A stretch of 64,000 nt of DNA, from assembly GCA_945288535.1 (NCBI GenBank), contig CALYQQ010000008.1, positions 1 to 64,000 on the forward strand. Reading direction: 5' to 3'. The stretch's first letter is position 1, and every line of letters starts with the position of its first letter. Shown piece by piece: positions 22,347 to 31,508 of this stretch. Position numbers and translations under genes: made by a program. Source of the DNA: an uncultured Enterobacterales bacterium (GTDB lineage: Bacteria > Pseudomonadota > Gammaproteobacteria > Enterobacterales > CALYQQ01). The notes beneath the pieces were generated by a model. The model saw nothing but the letters and a program-made list of their open reading frames with translations. It searched no databases and was not told the origin of the DNA.

Positions 22347-22763
22347 ATGAAAAAATTTGATTTAATAAGTAGAAGTCATGATGATCTGTATGATTTAATG
22401 AATCGATTTTTTGATCGTGGATTTCCATTAGCCCGTGCCTTTACGGATATCAAAGTCGATATTCAAGAAAATGAGCATGAATATATGATAGAAGCGGATA
22501 TGCCAGGTATCAAAAAAGAAGATATTACCTTACAGTTAAATAATGATTATTTACAGATAGCGGTACAGCAATTACAACAAACAGAAAATGATGAAAAAAA
22601 CTATCTTCGTAAAGAACGAGTGAGTTCTTCTTTGCGACGTGATATTTATCTACCCAATACAACGAAAGCAGGCATAAAAGCTAAGCTAGAAAATGGTGTA
22701 TTAGTTGTAACGGTACCAAAAGCTAAACCACATATGATTAAAACCAGTATTGAAATTGAATAA
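22347..22763 (+). CDS. Hsp20/alpha-crystallin family small heat-shock protein
   Basis: This ATP-independent holdase binds unfolding proteins. The 138 residues comprise a short N-terminal arm (1-35), an alpha-crystallin domain (about 36-128) with EYMIEADMPGIKKEDITLQL, YLRKERVSSSLRRDIYLP and AKLENGVLVVTVPK, and a C-terminal tail with an I-x-I motif (IEI) for oligomer packing. The N-terminus does not resemble IbpA/IbpB of E. coli. It looks more like the general class A Hsp20 proteins of other bacteria, so I give no ibp symbol. A strong ribosome binding site (AAGGGGGA) precedes the ATG, suggesting high expression. Confidence 0.92.
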   Translation: MKKFDLISRSHDDLYDLMNRFFDRGFPLARAFTDIKVDIQENEHEYMIEADMPGIKKEDITLQLNNDYLQIAVQQLQQTENDEKNYLRKERVSSSLRRDIYLPNTTKAGIKAKLENGVLVVTVPKAKPHMIKTSIEIE

Positions 22764-22775
22764 ACAAGGCAATCG

Positions 22776-22807
22776 AGTAGAGCACTGTAGCTTTACTGTG
22801 CTCTACT
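22776..22807 (+). terminator. hsp20 terminator
   Basis: AGTAGAGCAC at 22776-22785 pairs perfectly with 22798-22807, and three inner pairs close a 4-base loop. It lies 13 bases past the stop and T-rich sequence follows. It may also serve the convergent pgpA. Confidence 0.7.
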
Positions 22808-22897
22808 GTATTTAAATTCGTTTTTCTACAACATTAGATCTCTTCTATCAATGGTATAATAATTATATATAAGTAATATTAACCATCCAATAATGGA

Positions 22898-23392
22898 TTA
22901 TGCCGTAAAATAGGCAAATAATTGCATTACAATTAAGGCCATGAATCCTGCAATAATATCATCAATCATAATACCTAAACCGCCCTTAACATGTTGATCG
23001 ATCCAACCGACAGGTTGAGGTTTTAAAATATCAAAAAAACGAAACAGAATAAAACCGATAAAAACCCAGTGCCAACCACTAGGTGCAGCTATCATAGTGA
23101 TAAAATACCCAGTAAATTCGTCCCATACAATACCACCATGATCTTCAACACCAATTGTATCAGTTGCTTTTTGGCACGCATAAATACCAATAAAAATTGT
23201 TGCTACAATAACAATTAAATAAAAAGGCAACGTTAGCATCGATAACAATAAATAAAATGGAATCGCTGCAAGTGTGCCTATGGTACCGGGAGCAATAGGG
23301 GATAATCCTGAGCCAAACCCAATAGCAATCCAATGAAATGGATTTTTTTTATTTAGCCGTTTGAGCTCGGGCGCAATATGTAATGATTTCAT
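22898..23392 (-). CDS. pgpA: Phosphatidylglycerophosphatase A
   Basis: This inner-membrane enzyme removes the phosphate from phosphatidylglycerophosphate to give phosphatidylglycerol. The product has 164 residues (E. coli 172) with several membrane segments. Family motifs: GFGSGLSPIAPGTIGTLAAIP near residue 30, VEDHGGIVWDEFTGYFIT, FRFFDILKPQPVGWID, and GGLGIMIDDIIAGF near the C-terminus. In E. coli pgpA follows nusB and thiL, which are not present here, so this is a displaced or isolated copy. Confidence 0.95.
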   Translation of the reverse strand: MKSLHIAPELKRLNKKNPFHWIAIGFGSGLSPIAPGTIGTLAAIPFYLLLSMLTLPFYLIVIVATIFIGIYACQKATDTIGVEDHGGIVWDEFTGYFITMIAAPSGWHWVFIGFILFRFFDILKPQPVGWIDQHVKGGLGIMIDDIIAGFMALIVMQLFAYFTA

Positions 23393-23733
23393 AGTTTCAA
23401 TTTTTATAGATCGGTTAAAGGATAAATAGATTTATTAATCTACATTAGCAAGTACAATATAAATATGTATCATTTTATCCAATTTATGATAATTTACTGC
23501 GTAAATTTTATCTTAATATCTTTGTATGATAAAAATGTTCAAAGTGAGGATCATTAGCATATAGCAAGCGAGCTAATATAGTATTATGCTAATAAATTAT
23601 TATACAATCTAACGATTATTTCGAGAAAAGAATAATCATACTAGCCTTTATATTTTATTACTCCCACATTTATGACGACTTTCTTGAAATTATCTTTTTA
23701 ACATTAAATAATAGAATACCCATTTATCTGTCT
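23393..23733. other. Divergent intergenic region of pgpA and the PPTase gene
   Basis: 341 AT-rich bases that must hold both promoters. No Fur-box-like sequence could be recognised ahead of the EntD-type gene, although in enterobactin loci entD is iron-regulated. Confidence 0.4.
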
Positions 23734-24516
23734 ATGGAATTATTTGGTAAATTTATGCAGCAATTTTTACATGATGCCTCATGTTTTTTGCATGAAACAG
23801 CGAATATACTTCCTTTACTTGTAGAAGATAATATTATTCAAATTTCATGTGAATTTGATATAACACATTTTAATTCCCTTTTATTAGTCAATTTACCAAC
23901 TGCATTACAAATGATGATTAATAATGCAGCGAAAAAACGACAGGCTGAATTTATTGCGGGTCGCTATTGTGTCGTTCGTGCTTTAATGACATTAACAAAC
24001 CTTGATAATTATTGGGTGAGTAATCGTTCAGATCGTTCACCTCTTTGGCCTGAAGGTATTGTTGGCAGTATTTCTCATTCAAAAACAATTGCAACTGCGA
24101 TTGTCGCTCGTCAATCTTATGCGCGTAGCGTAGGCGTTGACATCGAAGCAATAATTCCAGATCAACAAGCCAGACAACTTGCCTCCATCATCTTGGCAGG
24201 CAGCACATTAACAACAAACGAATATTCTTTTTCACAATTTGTTACACTCATCTTTTCAGCAAAAGAAACTTTATTTAAGGCAATTTACCCCCTGTTGGGA
24301 AAAATGATGGATTTTGATGATGTAATTTGTACATTAGTAGATAGCCAACGATGTATATGTCGACTCATCTTACAAAAGGGACGTTATTATTCTGATATAA
24401 AACAACGTGAATTTGATATTGCGTATGCATTTAATGAGACAAGTGTTATGACGCGGTTATTAATTCCGACTATGCCACAATGGAATAACTTAACACTAAA
24501 TACGAAGAGAAAATAG
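23734..24516 (+). CDS. EntD-type 4'-phosphopantetheinyl transferase
   Basis: Such enzymes move phosphopantetheine from CoA to the conserved serine of carrier domains, converting NRPS and PKS proteins from apo to active form. The 260-residue product has the EntD layout: AAKKRQAEFIAGRYCVVRAL (near 70), PLWPEGIVGSISHSKTIATA, the magnesium motif GVDIEAI, and the signature FSAKETLFKAIYP with the W/F-S-x-K-E-x-x-x-K pattern. No enterobactin or other siderophore genes lie nearby. The only carrier proteins in the window that need such an enzyme are the six of the megasynthase at 40.7-63.9 kb, which is a plausible client. That link is inference. Confidence 0.88.
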   Translation: MELFGKFMQQFLHDASCFLHETANILPLLVEDNIIQISCEFDITHFNSLLLVNLPTALQMMINNAAKKRQAEFIAGRYCVVRALMTLTNLDNYWVSNRSDRSPLWPEGIVGSISHSKTIATAIVARQSYARSVGVDIEAIIPDQQARQLASIILAGSTLTTNEYSFSQFVTLIFSAKETLFKAIYPLLGKMMDFDDVICTLVDSQRCICRLILQKGRYYSDIKQREFDIAYAFNETSVMTRLLIPTMPQWNNLTLNTKRK

Positions 24517-25120
24517 GGTAGGGTGTGAAAAAACATCATACGAATTACCAGATAATTATAATCATTTAATTATCAAGGATAATATTTTGATAAGTGTACT
24601 TGTTTATTCAAACATGATTATCATGATTACATAAGATAAACTGACTATTTTTTGATTTAATTATGCCGTGTTTTTCAATGAATTTTATTCTATTAAATTA
24701 AACTAATTTTTATTTTTTTAACAAAATTTCCATCAAATATAGTTTTATCGATCAGTCACGGATAACAGGCGCTTAAAAAGAGAAAAAATGTTAATAGCTA
24801 AACGGATGTTTATAGCCTGCGGTTATAGATAATAGCTCAAATTTAGACTATCAAATAAAAATAGTAATTATTGGTATTTTTCGTGAGATATGGATATCTA
24901 TTTTAGGTAATAACAGAGAGATGAAATTTTTCCTACAAGGTTATTTCTATGACTTATATAAAACAGGTAAATAAGTTGATTAACTTTTATGAGATGATAA
25001 TAAAGTATGGTAACGAGTATTAGCCTATTTCTGCTGATTATACTACCAAAAATTATATAATTTTTTAATAATAATGAAGATAATACGGGGAATAAAATTA
25101 ATAAAGGTTATGACTAAATT
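24517..25120. other. AT-rich intergenic stretch
   Basis: About 600 bases with no gene or RNA structure that I can support. Confidence 0.5.
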
Positions 25121-26491
25121 ATGATTATATTAAAAAAAAGTAAAAAAAATATGATTTATTCTATATTAAGTCTCATAACACTTTATCTATTGACCCTTTT
25201 AAATGCAAAATTTAATTTTACCGGCAAAGAACCGGACATCATTGGTCAGCCACAATTAACAACCCGTAATCAAAATTCACAAAAAGCACGCTTTTTTTCA
25301 ATTGATAGTGAAGACTATCTGCTCACTACGACGGATAGCCAAGATGCCAGATTTGATAAAAAGGCATTAGGTTATGCATTAGTTGATTTATCTAATGCAC
25401 ATCCAAGTCAACGAGGTATAAAAATATATGAATCTGATGATGTCTATTTACTTTCACATCGTGATGAAAAGCAGCAATTTAATGTGATCCTTAGCAACAC
25501 AAGTATGTTCGATAATATTTATGTTGCACCAGACGGTAAGCATATTTTTGTTGACACCTGGTTACCAGAAGAAAAACGTAATAATTACACTAAACCGCTG
25601 CTTTATTCTAATAATGCAGGCCATAACTGGCAAATAGTAGAAAACCCTTGGCCTACTAATTATTCCGTTCGCCCAGTCTTTTTATCATCAACGACGGCGC
25701 TTTTTATCGCACCCAGTGCTTTAACGGATAGTGTAAGACAACAAAAAATTATTGGCTTTTATTCTTCAGTAGATGGTGGATTTAATGTATCGCCTGTCAT
25801 ACCCACCAATGGTGATACGTTCATGCTTGAATTACAAAAGAGCATAACTCATTATTATCCTGTGGATCAGATAGCATTTTCATCGCTATTTTGGTTACCC
25901 TTATCGGAAACTAGTGCCATCGTTTGGGGTAATCTATTTAATAGTGATGAAGGTAGCAATAGAGTTGTGCAATTTACAATTAATTTGGTTGGCAATCAGT
26001 GGTTCTTCGATGATTTACGTTTTCATAATGATATAGAACTGACTTATGTTGCTTATGCCAATAACAAGATCTATGGTATTATTGAACAGCAACAGAGTAC
26101 AGTCATAGGTCGATATAATTTACAAACAAAACAATGGCAATTTGTATCGACGCTTCCTTCAGCATTTGGTTTTATTCCATCCACACAACTAATCACTCGA
26201 ATTAATAAATTTTCGGTCACTAAGGATGCCATAATTGTATCTATCTCGCAGGACTATGTATTACCTCGTCTATTGACGCCAACTAAGTTAATAAATAAAA
26301 AATCACCCTCAACACTTTCTACAACTAACGTATTTTATACAACATCTAATGGTTTCTTTTGGCGGCGATTGAATACGACATTTGGCGAATTTATGGGGGT
26401 AGATCAAGCAGATAATATTCTTTACCATTTCGATTATTATGATCGTGGAGATAATGGTTTTGTTCTGTTAAAGCAATATTATCTTAATTGA
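25121..26491 (+). CDS. Membrane-anchored protein of unknown function, beta-propeller-like
   Basis: I do not recognise this 456-residue protein with certainty. Residues about 11-28 form one hydrophobic segment after a very basic N-terminus (ILKKSKKN), so it is probably a signal anchor with a periplasmic body. The rest is beta-strand rich, with repeated blocks such as SNNAGHNWQIV, SSVDGGFNV and TTSNGFFWRRL that resemble Asp-box/sialidase-type propeller blades. Similar anchored propeller-like proteins occur as immunity proteins of type VI lipase effectors (Tli3-like), but no effector or T6SS gene is adjacent, so that function is speculation. Composition resembles the AT-rich host. Confidence 0.65.
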   Translation: MIILKKSKKNMIYSILSLITLYLLTLLNAKFNFTGKEPDIIGQPQLTTRNQNSQKARFFSIDSEDYLLTTTDSQDARFDKKALGYALVDLSNAHPSQRGIKIYESDDVYLLSHRDEKQQFNVILSNTSMFDNIYVAPDGKHIFVDTWLPEEKRNNYTKPLLYSNNAGHNWQIVENPWPTNYSVRPVFLSSTTALFIAPSALTDSVRQQKIIGFYSSVDGGFNVSPVIPTNGDTFMLELQKSITHYYPVDQIAFSSLFWLPLSETSAIVWGNLFNSDEGSNRVVQFTINLVGNQWFFDDLRFHNDIELTYVAYANNKIYGIIEQQQSTVIGRYNLQTKQWQFVSTLPSAFGFIPSTQLITRINKFSVTKDAIIVSISQDYVLPRLLTPTKLINKKSPSTLSTTNVFYTTSNGFFWRRLNTTFGEFMGVDQADNILYHFDYYDRGDNGFVLLKQYYLN

Positions 26492-27536
26492 AAATAATAA
26501 CATAACAACACAATTAATTATGTGAAAATTTTAATGTTATAACTCGTCAATTGATTTTAGAATAACAGGGTTTTTATCTTATATATAAAGGATAGCTATA
26601 TAATTACCGTGAGTGTCATAAATTATTACAATAACAAATATAAGCAACTCATAAATTGTTTAAATAAGATAAGAATCATCACAGTAGCGTATGTGTTTTT
26701 TAAAAAAAGGATATATTATTACTTGTTTTATAAAGGAGAAAGAAAAGTAAGCCTATCTATGTTTCTTTTAAATAGTAATTTAACGCACCATTGTTTTTAA
26801 TGAATTTATAGAAGCACTTATTAACATGAGTTAATTAAAATAGCCTTTCATCAGTCTCTATTCTATATGGGAAGTCACATTTTTTAAAAATACGATAAAA
26901 TATAATGTACTTTTTTACCTCATCCTGATTTCTAGGTGCTTTTTTATTGATAAAACTGTGCATGAATTTGGCAATACGTAGTGTTACTATTCTATTTAAA
27001 AAAATTTTTCTAACGTAGTACTAACTATATTATTTATAAAATGAAATAAGACATCTTTTTCACTACCATAAGAAATAGACTAATATAATTTAAATATTCA
27101 CGATATATTTCATTATAGTAATAACTGAATAATTTTTTACTAATTATATACTAAATATTTTATAATTTACTAATTTTTAATTAGATATCGATTTAGTAAA
27201 AAGTAAAATTATATTAAAGTCATAATAATTTTACATTTATCTTTTCTGGTTAATCAAAATTTTTAAAAAATAGCATATAAAACAATTTACTTTATTTGAA
27301 ATTATCTATTTTTAATTTAATATTAATTTATCTTGCTAAAACTATAAATATAATCAACACAAATAAGCGATATTTGTATTGATTATATGTTATTTATCCA
27401 TGAATAAAGATAAATAATATTATCCACTAGAAAGAAGCATTTACTTTAATAATATTAATATGATATAGCATATTATGCTATGCCTTATTGAAATAATAAA
27501 AAATAAATAAACTAAATTATTTATGCATATTTAGTA
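26492..27536. other. AT-rich stretch without a supported gene
   Basis: A 63-codon plus-strand frame at 26609-26800 is open but Lys/Tyr/Phe-rich without a known domain; I do not call it. The remainder is extremely AT-rich and shows no RNA gene. Confidence 0.5.
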
Positions 27537-27818
27537 TTAATGAAGTTGAAAAGCTTTTTCAAGCGCATTTAACCCTATTTTACAGCCTTGTTTGGCTTTT
27601 TCTGGATCTTGTTTTGCTATTTTTTCAAATTCATTTAATGAATTTTTGTATAGCTCTTTTTGCGAATCAGGTATCTTTTCTGCAATTTTATTTATTTGGT
27701 CGATATATTGATCACACTCAGCAATCCCCGTTTTACTTACTTTTTTATTATCGTTACAACCAACTAAACTTAATGCCAACGTACAAAATAGAAGGGAAAG
27801 AGATAATTTCTTTAACAT
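27537..27818 (-). CDS. Small lipoprotein, DUF5339-like
   Basis: The 93-residue product has a lipoprotein signal peptide with lipobox LVGC, giving a lipid-modified Cys at residue 21 followed by NDN. An Asn-Asp next to the Cys does not rule out outer-membrane sorting. The mature part is helical with two further cysteines (AECDQYIDQI and KQGCKIGLNALEKAF), which could form a disulfide. This pattern resembles the DUF5339 family of small secreted or periplasmic proteins of unknown function. It is monocistronic and minus strand, with a plausible ribosome binding site (AAGGATAG). Confidence 0.72.
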   Translation of the reverse strand: MLKKLSLSLLFCTLALSLVGCNDNKKVSKTGIAECDQYIDQINKIAEKIPDSQKELYKNSLNEFEKIAKQDPEKAKQGCKIGLNALEKAFQLH

Positions 27819-28430
27819 ATTACTATCCTTAAATTAATAACTTTATATCAAAATAAATATTTATTGCAGAGTGATTTCATAAGAAATTATAATATAATTA
27901 GATAAAAGCAAATAGTATTTTATTTGAATGATTATAAGCTCATTAAGTTATGCAAAATATAGCTAATAAATTTCTATTATTTTAAATAAAATCATTAAAA
28001 CAATATCTTATTGTTTAACTTATTATTTTATAATAATACAAGTTATATCTAGATATTTTATGAGTAAAACCAGAATGATATAATAATCAACAAAAGATAC
28101 GATAACATCATATTATTATTCAAGTAATTTATATAAACGATGACAAATTACTCTACTGTTTGTTATCTATTTTAGTATTGGTTTTAAGTCCATTTTATAG
28201 TTAGCGTCTAAAGAAATAAAATAATCATGATATATGTTATATTCAAAAGGAAGAGCACATCGTATAAAAATGCAAGCTAAGCATATAATAGTAGGGTTTT
28301 AATAGGATAAATTTATCTTAATCAATGTTAAGTTATTATTGATTTTATTTCTATAATTAACGACACGTTTACTAGCAACATGCACATAGAAATGATCAGT
28401 TAATAAGATAATTAACCAGTTCATTTTATG
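27819..28430. other. AT-rich intergenic stretch
   Basis: About 600 bases upstream of the lipoprotein gene with nothing recognisable beyond its promoter region. Confidence 0.45.
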
Positions 28431-28910
28431 TTAACTTATTTATCAGGAAAAATATCTATCCGTAACTTTCTGAAGTAGTTAGTGCATTATTAATATTTTG
28501 TAATCCTCGCGCGATGCTTGGCGTCAAGTCTTCTATTTCAGGGAATACCTAACTGTTATAACCTACTATCCGTAGAATAGAAAAAATGCCGACCACTCTT
28601 TCAAATTTTGGCCACATCCAATAGTAATACAGTTCCCAGCTCGCTTTTTAATCTTTGTATCAAGTCAATATCTATTAGATCATTAATGTCTACACTATTG
28701 CGCTATACAGATATTTTTACCATTGACATGATATACATCATCTTTCTGTTGCCGTGTTACAGCGATAGGATCAGCACCATAAGAAAAGTGACTTTGCCTA
28801 CTTCTTAATCAATTCTGTTTGGAAAATAAAAAGACAAAATTTTCCACCTGCAAAGTAGTAATCGTTCCGCTTATAGGTATACCGCTTATTTTTTAGGTAT
28901 GGATTAATTC
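28431..28910 (-). pseudogene. Decayed unidentified gene, minus strand
   Basis: This block is visibly less AT-rich than its surroundings and on the minus strand gives protein-like stretches broken by stops and frame changes. Reading right to left these include SGIPISGTITTLQVENFVF, SHFSYGADPIAVTRQQKD, YHVNGKNICIAQ, VDINDLIDIDLIQRLKSEL and FPEIEDLTPSIARGLQNI. Amino-acid composition and the length of each piece suggest a former coding sequence of at least 150 codons. I do not recognise the family. It sits just outside the PTS locus and may belong to the same acquired segment. Confidence 0.4.
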
Positions 28911-29148
28911 ACTATACACATGATTTATACAAGTCTTTATTACTTTTAGTGCAGTAAAAGGATTTAATAAAAGAAAGCGATTATGTCAATCAATGGGTTA
29001 TTTTATGATTTAAATCAATTAGTTATGTTATTACGTAATGCTTGATAATGTAAAGTAAGACATTTTTTGTGAACTAAAACACAAATATTAATTACTGTTG
29101 TTGCGTGTTATACGTTGTAGGATTAACGTTTGTACAAGTTGAATATAG
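28911..29148. other. Upstream region of the PTS operon
   Basis: This spacer holds the promoter of the PTS genes. TTTGTACAAG near 29129-29138 is another short palindrome of the kind seen in the two candidate operators described separately. Confidence 0.35.
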
Positions 29149-29172
29149 TTGTATATAGACAAGTATACCTGT
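29149..29172 (+). promoter_or_regulatory. Candidate GntR-type operator(s) ahead of the PTS operon
   Basis: TTGTATATAGACAA (29149-29162) is a near-perfect dyad with TTGT/ACAA arms, overlapped by ACAAGTATACCTGT (29159-29172). They lie 50-73 bases before the IIA start. HutC-subfamily GntR regulators bind AT-centred GT..AC dyads of this kind, and a HutC-type regulator is encoded in the locus at 34238. A related site precedes that gene. Binding is not shown. Confidence 0.35.
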
Positions 29173-29221
29173 CACTTATTTATTTTCTTAAACATTGACA
29201 GTTATTATGAGGACAAACGTT

Positions 29222-29686
29222 ATGTCTTTACCTTCTAAACTTGACCCCGATCTTATTATCTTGAATCAGGCGCCACAGAACAGGAATACATTGTTCTGTT
29301 CTATCAGCAAGCTATTACTTTCAAAAAACTATGTGAAACCAAGTTATCCAGAGGCATTAACTGCTCGTGAAGAAGATCACCCGACAGCAATGCAACTAGA
29401 AAAGATGGGCGTGGCAATTCCTCACGTCGATGTCCAACATATTCAGGAAGAAAAACTTGTCGTCGTTACCTGTCCAGAAGGAATTGTATTTAATCAGGCT
29501 GAGGAGCCTGATAGTACTATGAAGGTGCATATCATTTTCTTTTTATTATTAAAGGAAAAAGATGCACATCTTAACTTTTTAATGAAGCTTATTTCATTTT
29601 TCCAGCAAAGCAGTGAAATGGATCAACTTCTTTCGGCGAAATCAAAAGATGATGTTATGGCGCTTCTAGCAAAGCATCTGTATTGA
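29222..29686 (+). CDS. PTS EIIA component, fructose/galactitol type
   Basis: EIIA receives phosphate from HPr and passes it to EIIB during sugar uptake. The 154-residue product has the fold of the fructose/mannitol EIIA domain, with phospho-acceptor H68 in MGVAIPHVDV. It resembles GatA of E. coli (150 residues): YPEALTAREEDHPTAMQLE lines up with the GatA region preceding the active His. An in-frame TTG at 29195 would extend it by nine codons, but GAGG sits 9 bases before the ATG at 29222, which I take as the start. First gene of an eight-gene sugar locus. Confidence 0.88.
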   Translation: MSLPSKLDPDLIILNQAPQNRNTLFCSISKLLLSKNYVKPSYPEALTAREEDHPTAMQLEKMGVAIPHVDVQHIQEEKLVVVTCPEGIVFNQAEEPDSTMKVHIIFFLLLKEKDAHLNFLMKLISFFQQSSEMDQLLSAKSKDDVMALLAKHLY

Positions 29687-29747
29687 ACCATCTTAATCAT
29701 TTGTTCTTATTATCTCGTTATTTTTATTTCTATATCTGGAGTTTGAC

Positions 29748-30029
29748 ATGAACAAAAAAATTATCTTCGCCTGTACTAGTGGTATAGCGACATCTGCAGT
29801 CGCAACTGAAAAGGTCGTAAGCTACTGCAAACGTCAGGGTATCAACATTGAGCCTATTCAGTCCAATATTGGCACTATTAGTCAACAAGATGGTATAGCA
29901 GATTTAATTATTGTGACATCCGCAGTTAAAACAGAGCTAAAAACACCAGTTATAAATGGTCTCCCTCTACTAACCGGATTTGGTGAAGAAGAATTACTTG
30001 AAAAAATCGTCGCCACCCTTAAACAATAA
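29748..30029 (+). CDS. PTS EIIB component, galactitol type (GatB-like)
   Basis: EIIB transfers phosphate to the incoming sugar. The product has 93 residues, like GatB (94). The phospho-acceptor is C9 in the P-loop IIFACTSGIATSAVA. The middle (VEPIQ-like IEPIQSNIGTI) and C-terminal GLPLLTGFGEEELLEKI correspond to GatB. It lies 61 bases after EIIA and 8 bases before EIIC; TGGAG precedes the ATG. Confidence 0.9.
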   Translation: MNKKIIFACTSGIATSAVATEKVVSYCKRQGINIEPIQSNIGTISQQDGIADLIIVTSAVKTELKTPVINGLPLLTGFGEEELLEKIVATLKQ

Positions 30030-30037
30030 AGGTAAGC

Positions 30038-31432
30038 ATGATGGATAAACTATTTTCCGCTGTTCAATATATTCTGGGGCTTGGTCCAACGATCATGTTG
30101 CCAATAATTATATTTATTATGGCCCTATGTCTTCAAATTGAATTTAGCCGGGCATTGCGTTCAGCACTGACTATTGGTATAGGGTTTATCGGTATTTTTT
30201 TGATCTTTGGGTTGCTGGTCGACAGCCTCGGTCCGGCGGCAAAGGAGATGGTCAATCATACGGGTATTGACTTACCTGTAGTGGATTTAGGTTGGACACC
30301 ATTGGCGGCCATTGCATGGGCTTCACAGATTGCCCCTTTTGTTGTGCCGATGACGATTGGTATTAATATCATGATGCTGACACTGAACTGGACTAAAACA
30401 GTTGATATCGATGTCTGGAACTTTTGGCATTTTTCTATGGTTGGTGCCATGGTATATGGTGTGACAAATAATTTTTTCTTTGGATTGTTAATCGCCGGTA
30501 TCACTGCCGTGATCACATTTATTATGGCAGACTGGTGTGCACCGATGATCCAAAAGTATTTCAATTTGCCAGGGATCTCATTACCTACATTATCTTCCGT
30601 TATTTTCTTTCCGATCGGCATACTGGGAAACTTGATATTGGAGAAAATCCCAGGTATGAATAAATTAACTGCTGATCCGGATCAGATCCAAAAACGCTTT
30701 GGTGTCTTTGGTGAACCAATGATGCTAGGAGTGATTTTGGGGACAGGAATTGGCTTACTGGCAGAATATGATCTCAGAGGTATCCTTAACCTTGCAATGA
30801 GTCTTGGTGCCGTAATGCTGATCATGCCTCGCATGGTTAAATTGCTTATGGAAGGCCTTTTGCCACTATCTGATGCCGTACGAAATTTTCTCAAAAAGCG
30901 TTATCCAAGCCGGCATGATCTATATATTGGATTGGACATCGCTGTAGCCGTAGGGCATCCGTCAGTACTTTCTACTGCGCTACTATTAATCCCTGTAGGC
31001 GTATTTCTCGCTGTGATCCTACCTGGTAATCGTTTATTGCCATTAGGTGATCTGGCAAATATCTGGGTACCAATTTCCATGGTAGTGCTCGCTTGTCGCG
31101 GAAATATTGTCAGAGCATTTATCATCGGTATTCCATGCTTGATAACAAATTTATATGTTGCGTCGGCAGCAGCACCTATTTTAACCAAAATTGCACGCGA
31201 TATGAATTTTCCATTACAAATAGATGGAGAGATCTCAAGTTTGCTTGACGGTGGTAACCCGTATCGTTTCTGGGCGGTTAAAATCTTTGAAGGGAACACT
31301 ATTGCCCTGGTACTTATTCTTGTTATCTTTCTACTCTGCCTATGGCTATACCGCATGACTAAAAAACAACTCAAAGCAGAAGAGGCCGCAGAAAATAAAG
31401 CATCTTCGGTTTATGAACCGGTAACAAAATAA
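30038..31432 (+). CDS. PTS EIIC permease, galactitol type (GatC-like)
   Basis: This is the membrane channel of the sugar PTS. The 464 residues have about ten hydrophobic segments. The beginning ILGLGPTIMLPIIIFIMALC and the segment IAPFVVPMTIGINIMMLTLNWTKTVDIDVWNFWHF are typical of GatC-type EIIC proteins. The hydrophilic loop with SLLDGGNPYRFWAVKIFEG near the C-terminus is also shared. The most likely substrate class is a hexitol such as galactitol or another polyol, judged from relatives and the adjacent dehydrogenase and aldolase. The exact sugar cannot be read from sequence. Confidence 0.9.
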   Translation: MMDKLFSAVQYILGLGPTIMLPIIIFIMALCLQIEFSRALRSALTIGIGFIGIFLIFGLLVDSLGPAAKEMVNHTGIDLPVVDLGWTPLAAIAWASQIAPFVVPMTIGINIMMLTLNWTKTVDIDVWNFWHFSMVGAMVYGVTNNFFFGLLIAGITAVITFIMADWCAPMIQKYFNLPGISLPTLSSVIFFPIGILGNLILEKIPGMNKLTADPDQIQKRFGVFGEPMMLGVILGTGIGLLAEYDLRGILNLAMSLGAVMLIMPRMVKLLMEGLLPLSDAVRNFLKKRYPSRHDLYIGLDIAVAVGHPSVLSTALLLIPVGVFLAVILPGNRLLPLGDLANIWVPISMVVLACRGNIVRAFIIGIPCLITNLYVASAAAPILTKIARDMNFPLQIDGEISSLLDGGNPYRFWAVKIFEGNTIALVLILVIFLLCLWLYRMTKKQLKAEEAAENKASSVYEPVTK

Positions 31433-31508
31433 TCCGCCCTAATCTGAAGTAGAAAAACTTACTACAGAATGAAAATAACGTTGTCCCTTACAAAATAGGG
31501 AGAGAGTA

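Noticed and set aside
26609-26800. 63-codon plus-strand frame after the propeller-like gene
   Set aside because: Low-complexity Lys/Tyr/Phe composition, non-ATG start and no domain.
28608-28808. 66-codon plus-strand frame
   Set aside because: It lies opposite protein-like minus-strand remnants and is better seen as a shadow of that decayed gene.
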